Origin: Rhizobium sp. ASV8
GTDB taxonomy: Bacteria > Pseudomonadota > Alphaproteobacteria > Rhizobiales > Rhizobiaceae
Reading direction: 5' to 3'
Assembly (NCBI RefSeq): GCF_016429255.1
Contig: NZ_JAELUG010000007.1
Coordinates: 31,597 to 95,596 of the forward strand
DNA: 64,000 nucleotides
Shown here one piece after another: positions 53,011-62,700 of this stretch (position 1 is the stretch's first letter; every line of letters begins with the position of its first letter). Position numbers and translations under genes: made by a program. The notes beneath the pieces are model-generated. The model did no database searches. It was not told the DNA's origin and saw only the letters and a program-made list of their open reading frames with translations.

Positions 53011-53815
53011 GATGACACCATCTGGTTAACCCAGTCAATCAACGGTGTTTGCGGTCCTTTTGTTCCTTTCGCCGGCCGTCTGGCAATCATCATCGACAAG
53101 TCGCGGCTGCTCTTTGTCGGGTTTGTGCAAACGACGACACGGTCACGTTGGCTCAAGCCAATAGGTCGGCTTTGGGCGGCGGACTTTCGATATTTGCTTG
53201 TACCATCATGGAAAGTTCGACGGTTCCAATGCCACCCTCCACTATCGATCCTCGACCGTCAGGCAACAACGAGATCAAACGCGGTAAGCGCCGATCAACG
53301 CTGTTTAGCAATAGGAGGAGGGATCGGGCGGATAGCGCACGAACGGCTGATCGGTTGGACGCGGCTCTTCTCGCTGGTCGCAACGCCGATGAGGCCTCAC
53401 GATCAGAAAATTGCCAGGCGCGTTTGAAGGGGATGACACTCTTCGGCGTCACCCAGCGGATTTTTGATCACGTGTCGGGCCTTCGCATCGAGGACAGACA
53501 CCTCAGGCACCTCCAGTTCGAAAGGTTTTTCTGCAACTGCGCAAAGAACCAACGCCGGAACCATGAGCGGCGGTCGACACTCTTGTGGCAACAGGTGTCG
53601 CTTGGCAGTTAATTGTAAGAATGCGGCAGTTTGGTTTGGGGTTGGCATTCAACTATGAGAATTGGGGCTCCAAGATTCTCCGTTGTGTTCCAATAGGATT
53701 TGACCCGTTTCCCGCTTGGCGTTGGCCCAATTAGCCAGAGCCATGCGTATGAAATCCCTTAACTATTTTGCACCAACTGCGGGTTACCGCAAAATGGCTA
53801 CTGGATGAGTTTTAT
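53011..53815. other. Intergenic, contains a short VapC-like fragment
   Basis: About 800 bases with no intact gene. At 53428-53500 (plus strand) the frame LFGVTQRIFDHVSGLRIED matches the end of VapC toxins (LVTNNxREFxRVxGLRIEDW), a third VapC trace in the window. The rest shows nothing recognisable. Confidence 0.4.
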
Positions 53816-54115
53816 ATGGAATTCAACAACAAAAATCTCGTCGTTCGCGATGGTCTCGCCGCAACCTCCTTTGGCAAAGCTGTCGAATGGCGGGCAGCGC
53901 AAATCCTGCAGAACGATCCAACCTTGAAACATACGGGAATGTCGCGTGGTCCGAATGGCCAGTGCATCCAGTCTCCGGATTTCGTGGGTGCCGGTGGTAC
54001 GTACAAGATCACGACGCAAGCCTGGCTACCAGGCCACTTGGCGCTATCCTACGGACACACTACAACACATATCAATCACCCCGGCCTTCCAACGAATACG
54101 GTATTCCCGCGATGA
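53816..54115 (+). CDS. Candidate orphan polymorphic-toxin tip (nuclease-like)
   Basis: The 99-residue basic protein starts at ATG 53816 after GGATGAG. Its C-terminal half SPDFVGAGGTYKITTQAWLP followed by GHLALSYG resembles the PDFxG...F(D)ITT...HxxRxYG pattern found in C-terminal toxin domains of secreted polymorphic toxins. The usual Asp before ITT is Lys here, so catalysis is doubtful. It overlaps the next gene by four bases (ATGA), the usual toxin-immunity arrangement. No delivery domain is encoded upstream. The name is inference. Confidence 0.45.
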   Translation: MEFNNKNLVVRDGLAATSFGKAVEWRAAQILQNDPTLKHTGMSRGPNGQCIQSPDFVGAGGTYKITTQAWLPGHLALSYGHTTTHINHPGLPTNTVFPR

Positions 54116-54810
54116 TTTCCTATCAGAATCAGACTTTCAGCATGATCAAGGATCCGCGTGCGGACCGCGTCGTTGCTGATATCCAACTCGATGGATGCGT
54201 GATCGATAACTGCCTGCTCTCGGAGCATCAGGCGAACGGATCCCGTTCCGTCGTCCGAAACGTCAGAATATCCAACAGCCGGTTTGTGGGATGCCAACTC
54301 GGGCCTGCACGGGTGGAGGACGTGGAGATCGCGAAGTGCACGGCGAATGATCTGGTGATAGCCTGGGGCACGATTTTTTCGCACGTCAAGCTGACCGGCA
54401 ATATCTTTTCTCTCAAGATCAATACGATCGTCGAATTTTCGGCAGGCGCGCAGACACAGAGCCTCTATGATCGCTCCCGCGAGGAATTCTACCGATCGAC
54501 AGACTGGGCTTTGGACCTGTCGGAAGCACGTCTCGCGAGCTTCGACAGCGCAGGCATTCCGGGGCGGCTTTTCCGTCTCGATCCCGAAACGCAGGGCGTC
54601 GTACAGCGAAGCAAGCTCGACAGTGGCTGGGAAGGCCGAATTCTTGCCGGCAATCCCTGGCTTCCCTGGATTTACAACATGTTGTCCACGACCGACGAGG
54701 ACGTCGTTCTCGCTGCGCCACTCGCAAAGCCGAAAGCGCAGCGGGAGAAATATCTTGCAGGATTGCAGGAATTGAAGTCGCTTGGCTTCCTAGGCGGCAC
54801 GGGCGCATGA
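54112..54810 (+). CDS. Candidate immunity protein with a short beta-helix
   Basis: The 232-residue protein begins MISYQNQTFSMIKDPRADRV. Residues 25-100 show pentapeptide/right-handed-helix periodicity with C/D/N at turns (LDGCVIDNCLLS, NVRISNSRFVGCQL, VEDVEIAKCTANDLVI). The second half is alpha/beta (REEFYRSTDWALDLSEARLASF). There is no signal peptide. Its start overlaps the upstream candidate toxin stop. It has no good ribosome site of its own, so its translation should depend on the upstream gene. Family not recognised beyond this. Confidence 0.55.
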   Translation: MISYQNQTFSMIKDPRADRVVADIQLDGCVIDNCLLSEHQANGSRSVVRNVRISNSRFVGCQLGPARVEDVEIAKCTANDLVIAWGTIFSHVKLTGNIFSLKINTIVEFSAGAQTQSLYDRSREEFYRSTDWALDLSEARLASFDSAGIPGRLFRLDPETQGVVQRSKLDSGWEGRILAGNPWLPWIYNMLSTTDEDVVLAAPLAKPKAQREKYLAGLQELKSLGFLGGTGA

Positions 54811-55169
54811 CCGGCCGAAGACACTCGGCCGCCCCATGTTATCTATCGGCCATCATGCCTCACTGGCGGGAACTGGCTGTCAACCGGTGCGGAGGCCACC
54901 TGCTGAACTACACAATCGTGACGGAAAATGGCGTAGGGATGTAAGCTACGCAACATACAACCATATAGAGAAATAAACTAGATTGAAAAACTAAAAGTTG
55001 ACATCTCGCTGTGGGTTACCTATATACGGCTATCGATATTTGCTTGCTGAGCTTTGGTTACCGCGCGTTTGGCACCGTGCCCTGAACGAACCTTCCTTTC
55101 AAAAATCGCTGTCCACCAGCTGCAACGCGCAAGCGTTGTGGTCTCTCTATTGCTATGAAAGGGTTCATC
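54811..55169. promoter_or_regulatory. Upstream region of the cold-shock gene
   Basis: No gene is evident. The stretch 54940-55010 is AT-rich and probably contains the promoter; a 5' leader of over 100 bases before the cold-shock ATG is typical of cspA-type genes, whose leader folds with temperature. No specific structure is claimed. Confidence 0.4.
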
Positions 55170-55379
55170 ATGAACACCGGCACAGTTAAATGGTTTAATT
55201 CCACCAAGGGCTTCGGCTTCATCCAGCCTGACAATGGCGGCGCTGATGCGTTCGTCCACATCTCAGCCGTCGAGCGCGCCGGCATGCGCGAACTCGTGGA
55301 GGGCCAGAAGATCGGCTTCGAACTGGAGCGCGATGTCAAGTCGGGCAAAATGTCGGCCTGCAATCTCCAGGCTGCTTAA
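55170..55379 (+). CDS. Cold-shock protein (CspA family)
   Basis: The 69-residue protein has the five-stranded OB fold with RNP1 KGFGFIQPD and RNP2 VFVHI (here AFVHISAV). It binds single-stranded RNA and DNA and melts RNA structure. The ATG at 55170 follows AAAGGG; an in-frame codon five earlier is less likely. A strong terminator lies 66 bases after its stop, and two small genes follow. Confidence 0.95.
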   Translation: MNTGTVKWFNSTKGFGFIQPDNGGADAFVHISAVERAGMRELVEGQKIGFELERDVKSGKMSACNLQAA

Positions 55380-55445
55380 GGCACTCGGTATCGGCTTTCC
55401 CTTGACCACGGATGTACTGGCATTGTTGAGAGCACGATCCCCCAA

Positions 55446-55472
55446 GGTCAGGCAAACCGCCTGACCTTTTTT
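55446..55472 (+). terminator. Rho-independent terminator after the cold-shock gene
   Basis: GGTCAGGC / GCCTGACC form a perfect eight-base stem with an AAACC loop, followed by six Ts (55467-55472). It is the clearest terminator in the window. Confidence 0.93.
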
Positions 55473-55508
55473 ATTGGCGCTGTCAGTGCCATCAACCCAG
55501 GAAGCTCC

Positions 55509-55733
55509 ATGACACAGACATTTAGCAAATCTCGCCAGAAGGCGGAGAGTGCGTTCGACGATTTGCAGTCGCAATTCTTCGCCCGCAACAATGCTGTCGA
55601 TGAACTCGACTTCCTGACCCGTTCGCGCGAGGAAAAGACTCTGCGTCTTCGTGAAGCGCGTCTCGCAAAGGAATTGCAGGATCGCACTGCGGCAACCGCC
55701 TCGCTTTTGGTCAAACGCGCCAGGAAGTCCTGA
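55509..55733 (+). CDS. Small charged coiled-coil protein
   Basis: The 74-residue product is almost entirely helical and charged (SRQKAESAFDDLQSQFFARN, SREEKTLRLREARLAKELQD). AGGAAGCTCC precedes the ATG. It follows the cold-shock terminator by 36 bases and precedes a similar helical gene by 32. The trio is recurrent in rhizobia in my recollection. No function is known. Confidence 0.7.
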   Translation: MTQTFSKSRQKAESAFDDLQSQFFARNNAVDELDFLTRSREEKTLRLREARLAKELQDRTAATASLLVKRARKS

Positions 55734-55765
55734 TAGTTTTTAACCCCGGTCCCAGGATAGAGAAT

Positions 55766-56137
55766 TTGAAGAACGGCAAAAACAACGACCTTATCGATCG
55801 CCGCGCAGCTGCCGCGCAGGCAAAGACCGCCCAGCTGGCTGCCTATCGCGCAGCGCAGAACGCAGCCGAGCCAGCGAAAGCGGCAAGGGCCGCGGAACGC
55901 ATGGCCATCGTTGCGGCCAGGGAAGAGCGGCACCTTGCTCGTGCGCGACTAAAGCTTGAGGAGCAGGAGCGGCTATTGGGAGAGGCGGCCAAGCAGCAAG
56001 CGGCGCTAGCCGCGACTGTCCAGGCCGAAACCGAAGCGGGCGAAAAGGAACGCATCGCTCGCGAGATCGAAGACGAAGCCGGTCGAAAGGCTGATCGCGA
56101 TCGGCGTTACGCCAACCGCAAGGCCAGACAGGCTTGA
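55766..56137 (+). CDS. DUF6481 family protein
   Basis: The 123-residue product is Ala/Glu/Arg-rich and predicted as one long helix (DLIDRRAAAAQAKTAQLAAY, REERHLARARLKLEEQERLL), matching DUF6481. The start is TTG at 55766 with AGGATAGAG upstream; no ATG fits before residue 46. It may form a coiled coil with the preceding small protein, but no function is established. Confidence 0.78.
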   Translation: MKNGKNNDLIDRRAAAAQAKTAQLAAYRAAQNAAEPAKAARAAERMAIVAAREERHLARARLKLEEQERLLGEAAKQQAALAATVQAETEAGEKERIAREIEDEAGRKADRDRRYANRKARQA

Positions 56138-56847
56138 CAGCGACATCCCGCACTGAGACCCCTTGTAGCTATGGGGAAGGCGCCATCGGTGCGCTTTCTG
56201 CTCCGCCTATCGAGGCCATCTCTCTCTTCAATGCTAGCTTCAAGCTATTGGTTGCACGATGATTCAACCCAGTCTTGCATCTCGTGATCGCCGGTTCGGA
56301 TAGTCGAACTATCGATCCTTTCAAGATGTTAAGTTCATGCGCAGGGGAGCGCGAGCAAATGCATGGCTGCGCTGGGATGTGAGCGCTGGCGGCCGGGGCA
56401 GGCTCTGATATCTTACGGCCATCGAAGCAATGCAACCTCTTTCCGCAAAGCGTCGAGTTTCACATGGCCTAACCCTTTTCCGGCGGCAAGATCTTTCGTT
56501 TCGGGCAGGGGCCATCGCGGGATCGGCCGCCTTGCTATGCCCGGTGTCCGAGGCCGCATACATGACGAGACGGAACATCGCAAATGGCCCCGGCTTGCGA
56601 CACGGGCGCGTCGATGTTCAGTGTGTTTCGGTTCCTTCCTCAATTACAGTGCAGGTAGGATCGCGCGATGATCGACGACTTCCCACTACTTCACGGGTGG
56701 CGGAGCATCGAACGGCATGGCGGTCCTGCGTGATATTCAAAGCGAGGCTGCGGGTTAATACTGTTGAACATCGCTTGTTTCCTCTCAAACTCTTGATAAA
56801 GTTCGAATAGTTAAGTTTCGGCGGTCAACAGCGACTAGGCGGTCAGG
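56138..56847. other. Intergenic, no supported gene
   Basis: About 710 bases. A plus-strand frame at 56430-56810 is open but has Arg/Ser-rich composition and no ribosome site. Nothing recognisable was found. Confidence 0.35.
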
Positions 56848-57141
56848 ATGGGGATTGTAACGCTGGATCATTTCGCCCGATGCGTTGGCGAGGGGTTCGA
56901 TATCGATGTGGGAACAGGGACCGTTGTTTTCACGCTGACAGAGGCGCGCCCGTTGCCGGAGCGCGGTTTTGCGGGGATGACCAGAGCTCCATTCGCGCTG
57001 CTATTCCGCAGTGCCTCGATGGTTGTCCTACCACAACAGATTTACAGGCTGAAGAACGCCACACTTGGCATTCTTGATATCTTTCTTGTCCCTGTGGCGA
57101 GGGATAAGGACGGCATAATCTACCAAGCCATTTTCAATTGA
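56848..57141 (+). CDS. DUF6916 domain protein
   Basis: The 97-residue protein reads MGIVTLDHFARCVGEGFDID, then FTLTEARPLPERGF, FALLFRSASM, YRLKNATLGILDIFLVPVAR and IIYQAIFN, which is the DUF6916 pattern. This family is usually encoded beside phage-tail-collar (Mdp-like) proteins, and here three such genes lie just beyond it on the opposite strand. Convergent with the GNAT gene, 11 bases apart. Function unknown. Confidence 0.8.
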   Translation: MGIVTLDHFARCVGEGFDIDVGTGTVVFTLTEARPLPERGFAGMTRAPFALLFRSASMVVLPQQIYRLKNATLGILDIFLVPVARDKDGIIYQAIFN

Positions 57142-57152
57142 AACAGGGCCGC

Positions 57153-57713
57153 TCATTGACAATTTCGGGCGACCTGGCCCGATGACCATTGCATGCGCAA
57201 GTGAGTTCCGCTCTCATCAGTCACTTCGAATCCCGAAGCTCGGTAGAGTTTGTGCGCAGACCCGTTGACTTTGTCGACATGCAGCATGATCTGGGGCGTA
57301 TCACCCGCGACTGCCGCTGCGGCCTTTATGCCGATCAGGATCGATTGCCCAATTCCGCGGTTGCGCCATTCAGGCATTAGGCCGATATCGATAATGTGCC
57401 AGGTTTCCGCACTGCGATCGATGTAAAGCCGGCCGATGCTCGCACCTTCCTTCTCGATGATCAGAAAGTCTGTAAGCGGGAACGCCGCGATATAGTAGCG
57501 GTGTTGAAGATTGAACTGTTCGTCCAAAAAAGCTTGCTTGTCCTCGGGCGGCCATGGCACCGGCGCCAGTTCGTCGGCGCGGAACGAGCGATAAAGACGG
57601 CGCAAGAACGCAACATCCTCCATGATCGCCGGTCGCGACGAGCATGTTGCAAAGGCTAGCGGATCATTTGACGAACGTGCCGGAAACGCCGGCAGTTGGC
57701 CTGAGGCTGCCAT
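57153..57713 (-). CDS. GNAT family N-acetyltransferase
   Basis: The 186-residue protein has the GNAT core: FLRRLYRSFRADELAP, FLIIEKEGASIGRLYID, IIDIGLMPEWRNRGIGQSIL with the acetyl-CoA loop RNRGIG, and LHVDKVNGSAHKLYRASGF. It starts five bases after the third tail-collar stop and belongs to that operon. The acceptor may be one of the collar proteins; that is inference. Confidence 0.9.
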   Translation of the reverse strand: MAASGQLPAFPARSSNDPLAFATCSSRPAIMEDVAFLRRLYRSFRADELAPVPWPPEDKQAFLDEQFNLQHRYYIAAFPLTDFLIIEKEGASIGRLYIDRSAETWHIIDIGLMPEWRNRGIGQSILIGIKAAAAVAGDTPQIMLHVDKVNGSAHKLYRASGFEVTDESGTHLRMQWSSGQVARNCQ

Positions 57714-57718
57714 GATCG

Positions 57719-58252
57719 TTACCCAAAGGATGGAAAAGCACCGTTCAGCGCGATGCTGAAGTTGACTGCCAGATACGGTTGGCGATTTTCATGCGGTTGG
57801 TTGGCGCCGGCAATGCCGATGACATTCGGTGCGAATTGTGCGTTCGGCTGTGAGCCGGATAAGAAAGGATTGCTCGCTGTCGGTGTGCTAAGCGAGTTGC
57901 CACTGCTCGGAGAGGAGGCACGCTTTGTAGGCGTGCCTTGATTATAAATAGTCAGTGAATGCGAGTGCGCGGGCATCTCCGGCTGAGTCAAAGTTATACC
58001 GTTGGTCCCGAAAGGCTCGCCGATTTGGCGCGAGCTCAGGCCCGGTCCTTGTCCCTGGTTGCAGCCGGCGCGGTTGGCAAAATTGGGAAGCTGGAAGGTG
58101 TTTGTTCCGTCGCCCCCATACTGGATGCCGATCAGAGAAAAAAGCGCCGTGTTTTGCCGTATCGGCAGCGTAGCGCCATTGCAGAATGCCCAACCCGATG
58201 GAGGAAAGTTGAAGCCGAACAATTGGATCTCGCCGAGGAATGGCTGTGTCAT
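57719..58252 (-). CDS. Phage tail collar / Mdp-like protein 3
   Basis: The 177-residue protein begins MTQPFLGEIQLFGFNFPPSG, the opening of microcystin-dependent-protein-like tail collar proteins (WAFCNGATLPI, LFSLIGIQYGGDGTNTFQLPN, QPEMPAHSHSL) and ends LAVNFSIALNGAFPS. ATG 58252 follows AAGGAC. It is the third of three tandem paralogues. The family is encoded in many bacteria outside phages; there is no other phage gene here. Confidence 0.88.
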   Translation of the reverse strand: MTQPFLGEIQLFGFNFPPSGWAFCNGATLPIRQNTALFSLIGIQYGGDGTNTFQLPNFANRAGCNQGQGPGLSSRQIGEPFGTNGITLTQPEMPAHSHSLTIYNQGTPTKRASSPSSGNSLSTPTASNPFLSGSQPNAQFAPNVIGIAGANQPHENRQPYLAVNFSIALNGAFPSFG

Positions 58253-58278
58253 AGCAGTGTCCTTACAAGAGAGGTGGT

Positions 58279-58809
58279 TCAGCTCTGCGTGGGAAAAATG
58301 CCGTCGTATGCAATGCAATATTGCACCGTCAACGTCGGCATCGTGTTGTCGTGCGCGCCGAAGGAACCACTCTGCTGGGACGCCAAAGGTGAGGTTTTGA
58401 TAGCGGTTGCTCCGCTTATATCGGTCGCGTACATCGTATCGCCCGCAATGGCTCCGAGCTCCACCGAAGCTCCGACTGCCGTGGCGTTCGCCAGCCCGGA
58501 TGTGGCAAGATAGGGATGGGTGTGAGCTGGCATTTGGGTTTGCTGCAGCGTTACGGCCTCGCTACCACCCAACTGACCGATGACATAGGTCGACAGGCCA
58601 AGCCCCGTACCTTGATGTACCGGAACGCGGCCGGCAAGATTGGGCGTCGCAAATGTTGTCTGCCCGTCGCCGCCATAAGTCGTCCCAATCAGTGTGTATA
58701 GTAGCTGATAGTCGGTAATTCGCTGCAGTGAATTGTTGCACGGCAACCATCCGGTCGGCACTCGGGAAAAGCTGAACAGCCGAATTTCTCCGACATAGGG
58801 AGTACTCAT
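58279..58809 (-). CDS. Phage tail collar / Mdp-like protein 2
   Basis: The 176-residue paralogue starts MSTPYVGEIRLFSFSRVPTG after GGAGGATCCAGG and contains LYTLIGTTYGGDGQTTFATPN, QQTQMPAHTHPYL and TVQYCIAYDGIFPTQ. It differs from the other two mainly in the Ser/Ala-rich central insertion, a region that commonly varies between copies. It lies 26 bases before the third copy. Confidence 0.88.
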   Translation of the reverse strand: MSTPYVGEIRLFSFSRVPTGWLPCNNSLQRITDYQLLYTLIGTTYGGDGQTTFATPNLAGRVPVHQGTGLGLSTYVIGQLGGSEAVTLQQTQMPAHTHPYLATSGLANATAVGASVELGAIAGDTMYATDISGATAIKTSPLASQQSGSFGAHDNTMPTLTVQYCIAYDGIFPTQS

Positions 58810-58845
58810 CCTGGATCCTCCAAGCACTGGATTGGTTGGAAATGA

Positions 58846-59376
58846 TTAGTTGCGCGACGGAAAGGCGCCCTGCAGGGCGATACAAAAATTGATGACGTCA
58901 TAGGGCTGCACATTGGCATGCGGCTGATTGCCGCCCGCTGGAGAAACCGTGTCGCTTGACATCACAACTTGTGCACCGGCTGACGCACCATAGATATTCG
59001 TGGTGTTCGTGCCATAAAGCGCATTGGCCGGGTTGCGCACCGTTCCGCTATTCGTTGTTCCAGTGGCAAGATGGCTGTGTTGAGGCAATTGCTGCGGGAG
59101 CAACGTGACGTTTTCAACTCCGCCAGGATCACCAATGTTATACGGTGAGGGCTGCCAGGAGCCATCAACCGATGACCCGAACCCGACGGGGGTTCGCCCC
59201 TGCATGTTGGGGAGGCCGAACGTCCTGATCCCGTCTCCGCCGTAATAAGTACCCAGGAGTGAGAATAGCGCTTGGTTTTGGCTTATGGCCAGAAGCTGGC
59301 CATTGCAAAGTGCAAAACCCTTCGGCGCAAACTGAAAACCGGCAAGCATGATCTGGCCGAGAAAGACTTCCGACAT
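58846..59376 (-). CDS. Phage tail collar / Mdp-like protein 1
   Basis: The 176-residue first paralogue reads MSEVFLGQIMLAGFQFAPKG, then FALCNGQLLAISQNQALFSLLG, TYYGGDGIRTFGLPNMQG, LLPQQLPQHSHLATG and VINFCIALQGAFPSRN. It heads a four-gene operon with two more paralogues and a GNAT gene. A role as a secreted trimeric fibre tip or extracellular appendage component is conceivable, since there is no phage around. Confidence 0.88.
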   Translation of the reverse strand: MSEVFLGQIMLAGFQFAPKGFALCNGQLLAISQNQALFSLLGTYYGGDGIRTFGLPNMQGRTPVGFGSSVDGSWQPSPYNIGDPGGVENVTLLPQQLPQHSHLATGTTNSGTVRNPANALYGTNTTNIYGASAGAQVVMSSDTVSPAGGNQPHANVQPYDVINFCIALQGAFPSRN

Positions 59377-59717
59377 ACCTAACCCTCAATATTGCAGCGA
59401 TATTGAGGAACATCATCACTCAATCTAAGCGATAAAAGCAAGAGAAAAACAGGACTATCTCAGGTATCGAATTGGGACACTTGTTAGGGAGGGTTTTGCC
59501 GCATTCGCTTTCAACGGTACAAGCGGTGATCTCCATGTATAGGAGACTTCACCGGTGTCAGATGGCTGTGCGCCACCCGTTCCAGGATGATCCCGTTTGG
59601 GGTGGAGGCGCGGCGCAGCATGTTGTACTCGTCTCACACTCGGGCTGTCGAGGCGAGTTCAGCTGAACAATGCTTGCGGGTCGGGATGACGAGCGCTCAT
59701 ACCGAATTCCTACTGTG
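59377..59717. other. Intergenic between the autotransporter and collar operon
   Basis: About 340 bases with no gene. It holds the collar-operon promoter and a nested inverted repeat at 59524-59554. Confidence 0.45.
59524..59554. repeat. Nested inverted repeat
   Basis: CGGTGA-TCTCC, a seven-base loop ATGTATA, then GGAGA-CT-TCACCG form a six plus five base-pair stem with a CT bulge. It lies 164 bases beyond the autotransporter stop and has no T-run, so a weak terminator or mRNA-end structure. Confidence 0.55.
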
Positions 59718-62700
59718 TCAGAATTTCCTGGCCGCGGCGATTTTTCCTCCGACGGATTTCTGTCCATCGCCCTCGATGTTGAGGAGCATGCTGGCATCGA
59801 GCATCCAGAAGTTCTGCGTCTGCAGGCTCATCCCCACCGTGACGGCCGCGAAGGCGCCGGAGCCGTCGAGCCCGGAGAAGCCGCCGGTCACCCCGAGCTT
59901 CGGCGTCACCTTCGCACCGTTCTCCAGCTGGAACGACCGGGCGATCTCGGCGCCGAGGCTGACGCGGAACTGGTCCTCGTTGAAGCCATCGATGTCGATC
60001 CTATCGCCGGCACTGTTCTTGACGCTGTAGTCGTCGACTTTTTCCGAGAAGTAGATGGCCCGCAGCTTCGGCGACAGCGTCGTCTCCTCGTCGAGGTTCC
60101 ATTGCCCCTCGATCGACGTATCCGCCATCCAGCGCGTCGTCTTGAAGCTGCCGTCCCAGAACTGGGTATTGATCGTGTTGTTCGAGCCGCCATAGCGCAG
60201 GCTGCCGTTCCAGAACACGCCCTTGCCAAGCTCGAGCGAGGCATAGGGTCCGGCAAGCCAGCCATTGCCCGACAGTTCCGCATCCTGATCCGTCGGATCC
60301 GTCATCCGGTCATAGTGGAAGGAAAGTCCGATCAGTGCCTTGTCGGAGAGCAGATAGTCGACACCCATGTTGATCATGGCAAAGCTGCCCCACTTGCTGG
60401 TGCTGTCCTTGCGGTTCTTGTCGTCATGGGCAAGGAAGGCACCGCCGATCCAGACGTTGAACGGTGCCGAGGCCGCCTCCGCATCGCCGCTTGCCGCCCG
60501 CATCTGCGACAGGCTGGTGGCAAAGCTGAGCGTCATGCCCTCCTGCGACGGCGTCATGCGCGCCGCGACCGGATCCGTCGCCTTTTCCATCTGCCGGCGT
60601 TGCAGCAGGCCGGGAACCTCGATCGTATTGGCGATCATGTTCTGCCGCGACTGCACGAAATCATGCACGAGATTGTCGATATCCTCGGCAACCTTGCCGG
60701 CATCATAACTGATATTATAGGTGATCGTCGCCGTGTTGGATGTTCCAAGCGCACTGACAAGCTCGTAGCGGACGCGGACCTGGCCGGAATAGGCCGGGTT
60801 CGGCACGTAGTGTAGATACCAGCCGACCGGAGCGGTCATGGGGCCAGCGGCAGCCAGCTGCCCCTGGATGATCGTCGCGGTGCCGGCATTGGCGGGCTCG
60901 ACGGAAGCTATGATCGCCGAGGTGAACGGGCCGCCGGTCGCACCGCGGTTCAGGTAAACGTCCGGAGGCGTTGAGCCGGCCGGAACATTGATGGTCATGT
61001 CGTCAGCAACGACGGCGCGGCTTGTCACTTTCAGCGTATAGGATGCCGTTGCCGTTGCGCCATTGCCGTCACGCACCTGGATGGCGAAGCTGTAATCGCC
61101 TTGGCTGCCGGCGGCGAGCGGACCGTTGAGCTGACCTGTCGAGATGTTCAGCACCATGCCGTCCGGCAGGCTGCCGGAGGCAAGGCTGTAGATCTTCGCA
61201 CCAGCGCCGCCCGTTGCCGAGATCTGCTGGCTATAGGCCTCGCCCGCCATGGCCTGCGTCAGCGCCCCGCCCGGTGGCGTGAACACAAAGCTGGTCGGCG
61301 GCGGCGAGATCGCCAGCGTATAGGCGGCCGACGTCATGGCATTGTTGGCATCGGTGGCGCTGATCGAGAAGCTGTAGCTACCAGCCGAGGTCGGCGTGCC
61401 GGTGATCGCGCCGGTCGCATGGTTGAGCGTCAGGCCAGCCGGCAGGGTGCCGGTCACGGCATAGCCATAGGGGCTGGTTCCGCCCGAAGCGGTCACCGTC
61501 TGGCTATAGGCGGCATTCATCTGGCCGGCCGGCAATGCGCCAGCGGCCGGCGAGAAGGCAAGTGTCGGGGCGGTGACGGTCAGCGACACGGTCGCCGGCG
61601 CGGATGTGCCTGTGGCGTTGGTCGCCGTATAGGTAAAGCCGTCAGGACCGGAATAGCCTGGTGCCGGCGTATAGCTGACCGACGTGCCCGACACGATCGC
61701 CGTACCATGCGCCGGGTTCGAGGCGATGGCGACCGATGCGGCCGCACCGCCTGACAGGTTCAGCGTGATCGAATTGGCCGAGGAATTCGCCGCAACCGTC
61801 GCGGTCACCGCACCGGCAATCGGCGTCTGGATATTGGTTGAGAGCGTATAGGCATGCGAGGCGGTGAAGGGTGCGCCGGTGCCCGTCGAGCTGTCGGTTG
61901 CGGTGATGGTGAAGGAGAACGAACCCGACACCGTCGGCGTGCCCGCGAGAACACCAGCCGATGACAGCGAAAGCCCGGTAGGAAGCGCACCCGCCGTCAC
62001 CGCATAGCTGTAGGGAGACGTGCCGCCCGATGCCGTCAATGTCTCGCTATAGGCACTGGCAACCGTTGCCGCCGGCAGCGTCGGTGTCGCAGGCGCGATC
62101 GCGATCGTCGGGGCGCCGACAGTGAGACTATAGGCCCTGGAACCGGTGAACGACAGGCTGTCCGTGGCGAGGACCGTGAAGTTGAAGGTTCCGCCCGATG
62201 TCGGCGTGCCCGAGATGACACCGGTCGACGAGTCAAGCGACAACCCAGCCGGCAATGAGCCATTGCTAACCGTAAACGTGTAAGGGCCAACCCCGCCTGA
62301 TGCCGTCAACGTCTGGCTATACGCACTCGCCACCGCGCCGGAAGACAGAGACGACGGGCCGAGCGTGATCGTCGGAGCGCCGACGGTGACGCTGTAAGCT
62401 ACGGTTCCGGAGAATGAGAGGCTGTCGGTGGCGCGGACGGTGAAGTTGTAGTTGCCGGCCGTCGTCGGCGTGCCGGAGAGAGTTCCGGTGGACGACAACG
62501 CCACACCTGGAGGCAAACCGCCCGTCAGCAGCGAGAACGTATAGGGACCCACACCTCCTGAAGCCGTCAGCGTCTCGCTATAGGGAGTTCCCGCAGTTGC
62601 AGCGGCAATCGTTGCGGGCGTGATCGTAATGGTCGGAGCCCCGACCGTAATGCTGTAAGCAATCGTTCCGGAAAACGAGAAGCTGTCGGTCGCACGGACT

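Noticed and set aside
57153..59376. Prophage
   Set aside because: Only tail-collar-like genes are present, with no integrase, capsid, terminase or lysis genes; an isolated Mdp-type operon fits better.
59670..60815. Plus-strand open frame of 381 codons opposite the autotransporter barrel
   Set aside because: Antisense to a clear autotransporter domain, no ribosome site and no family resemblance.
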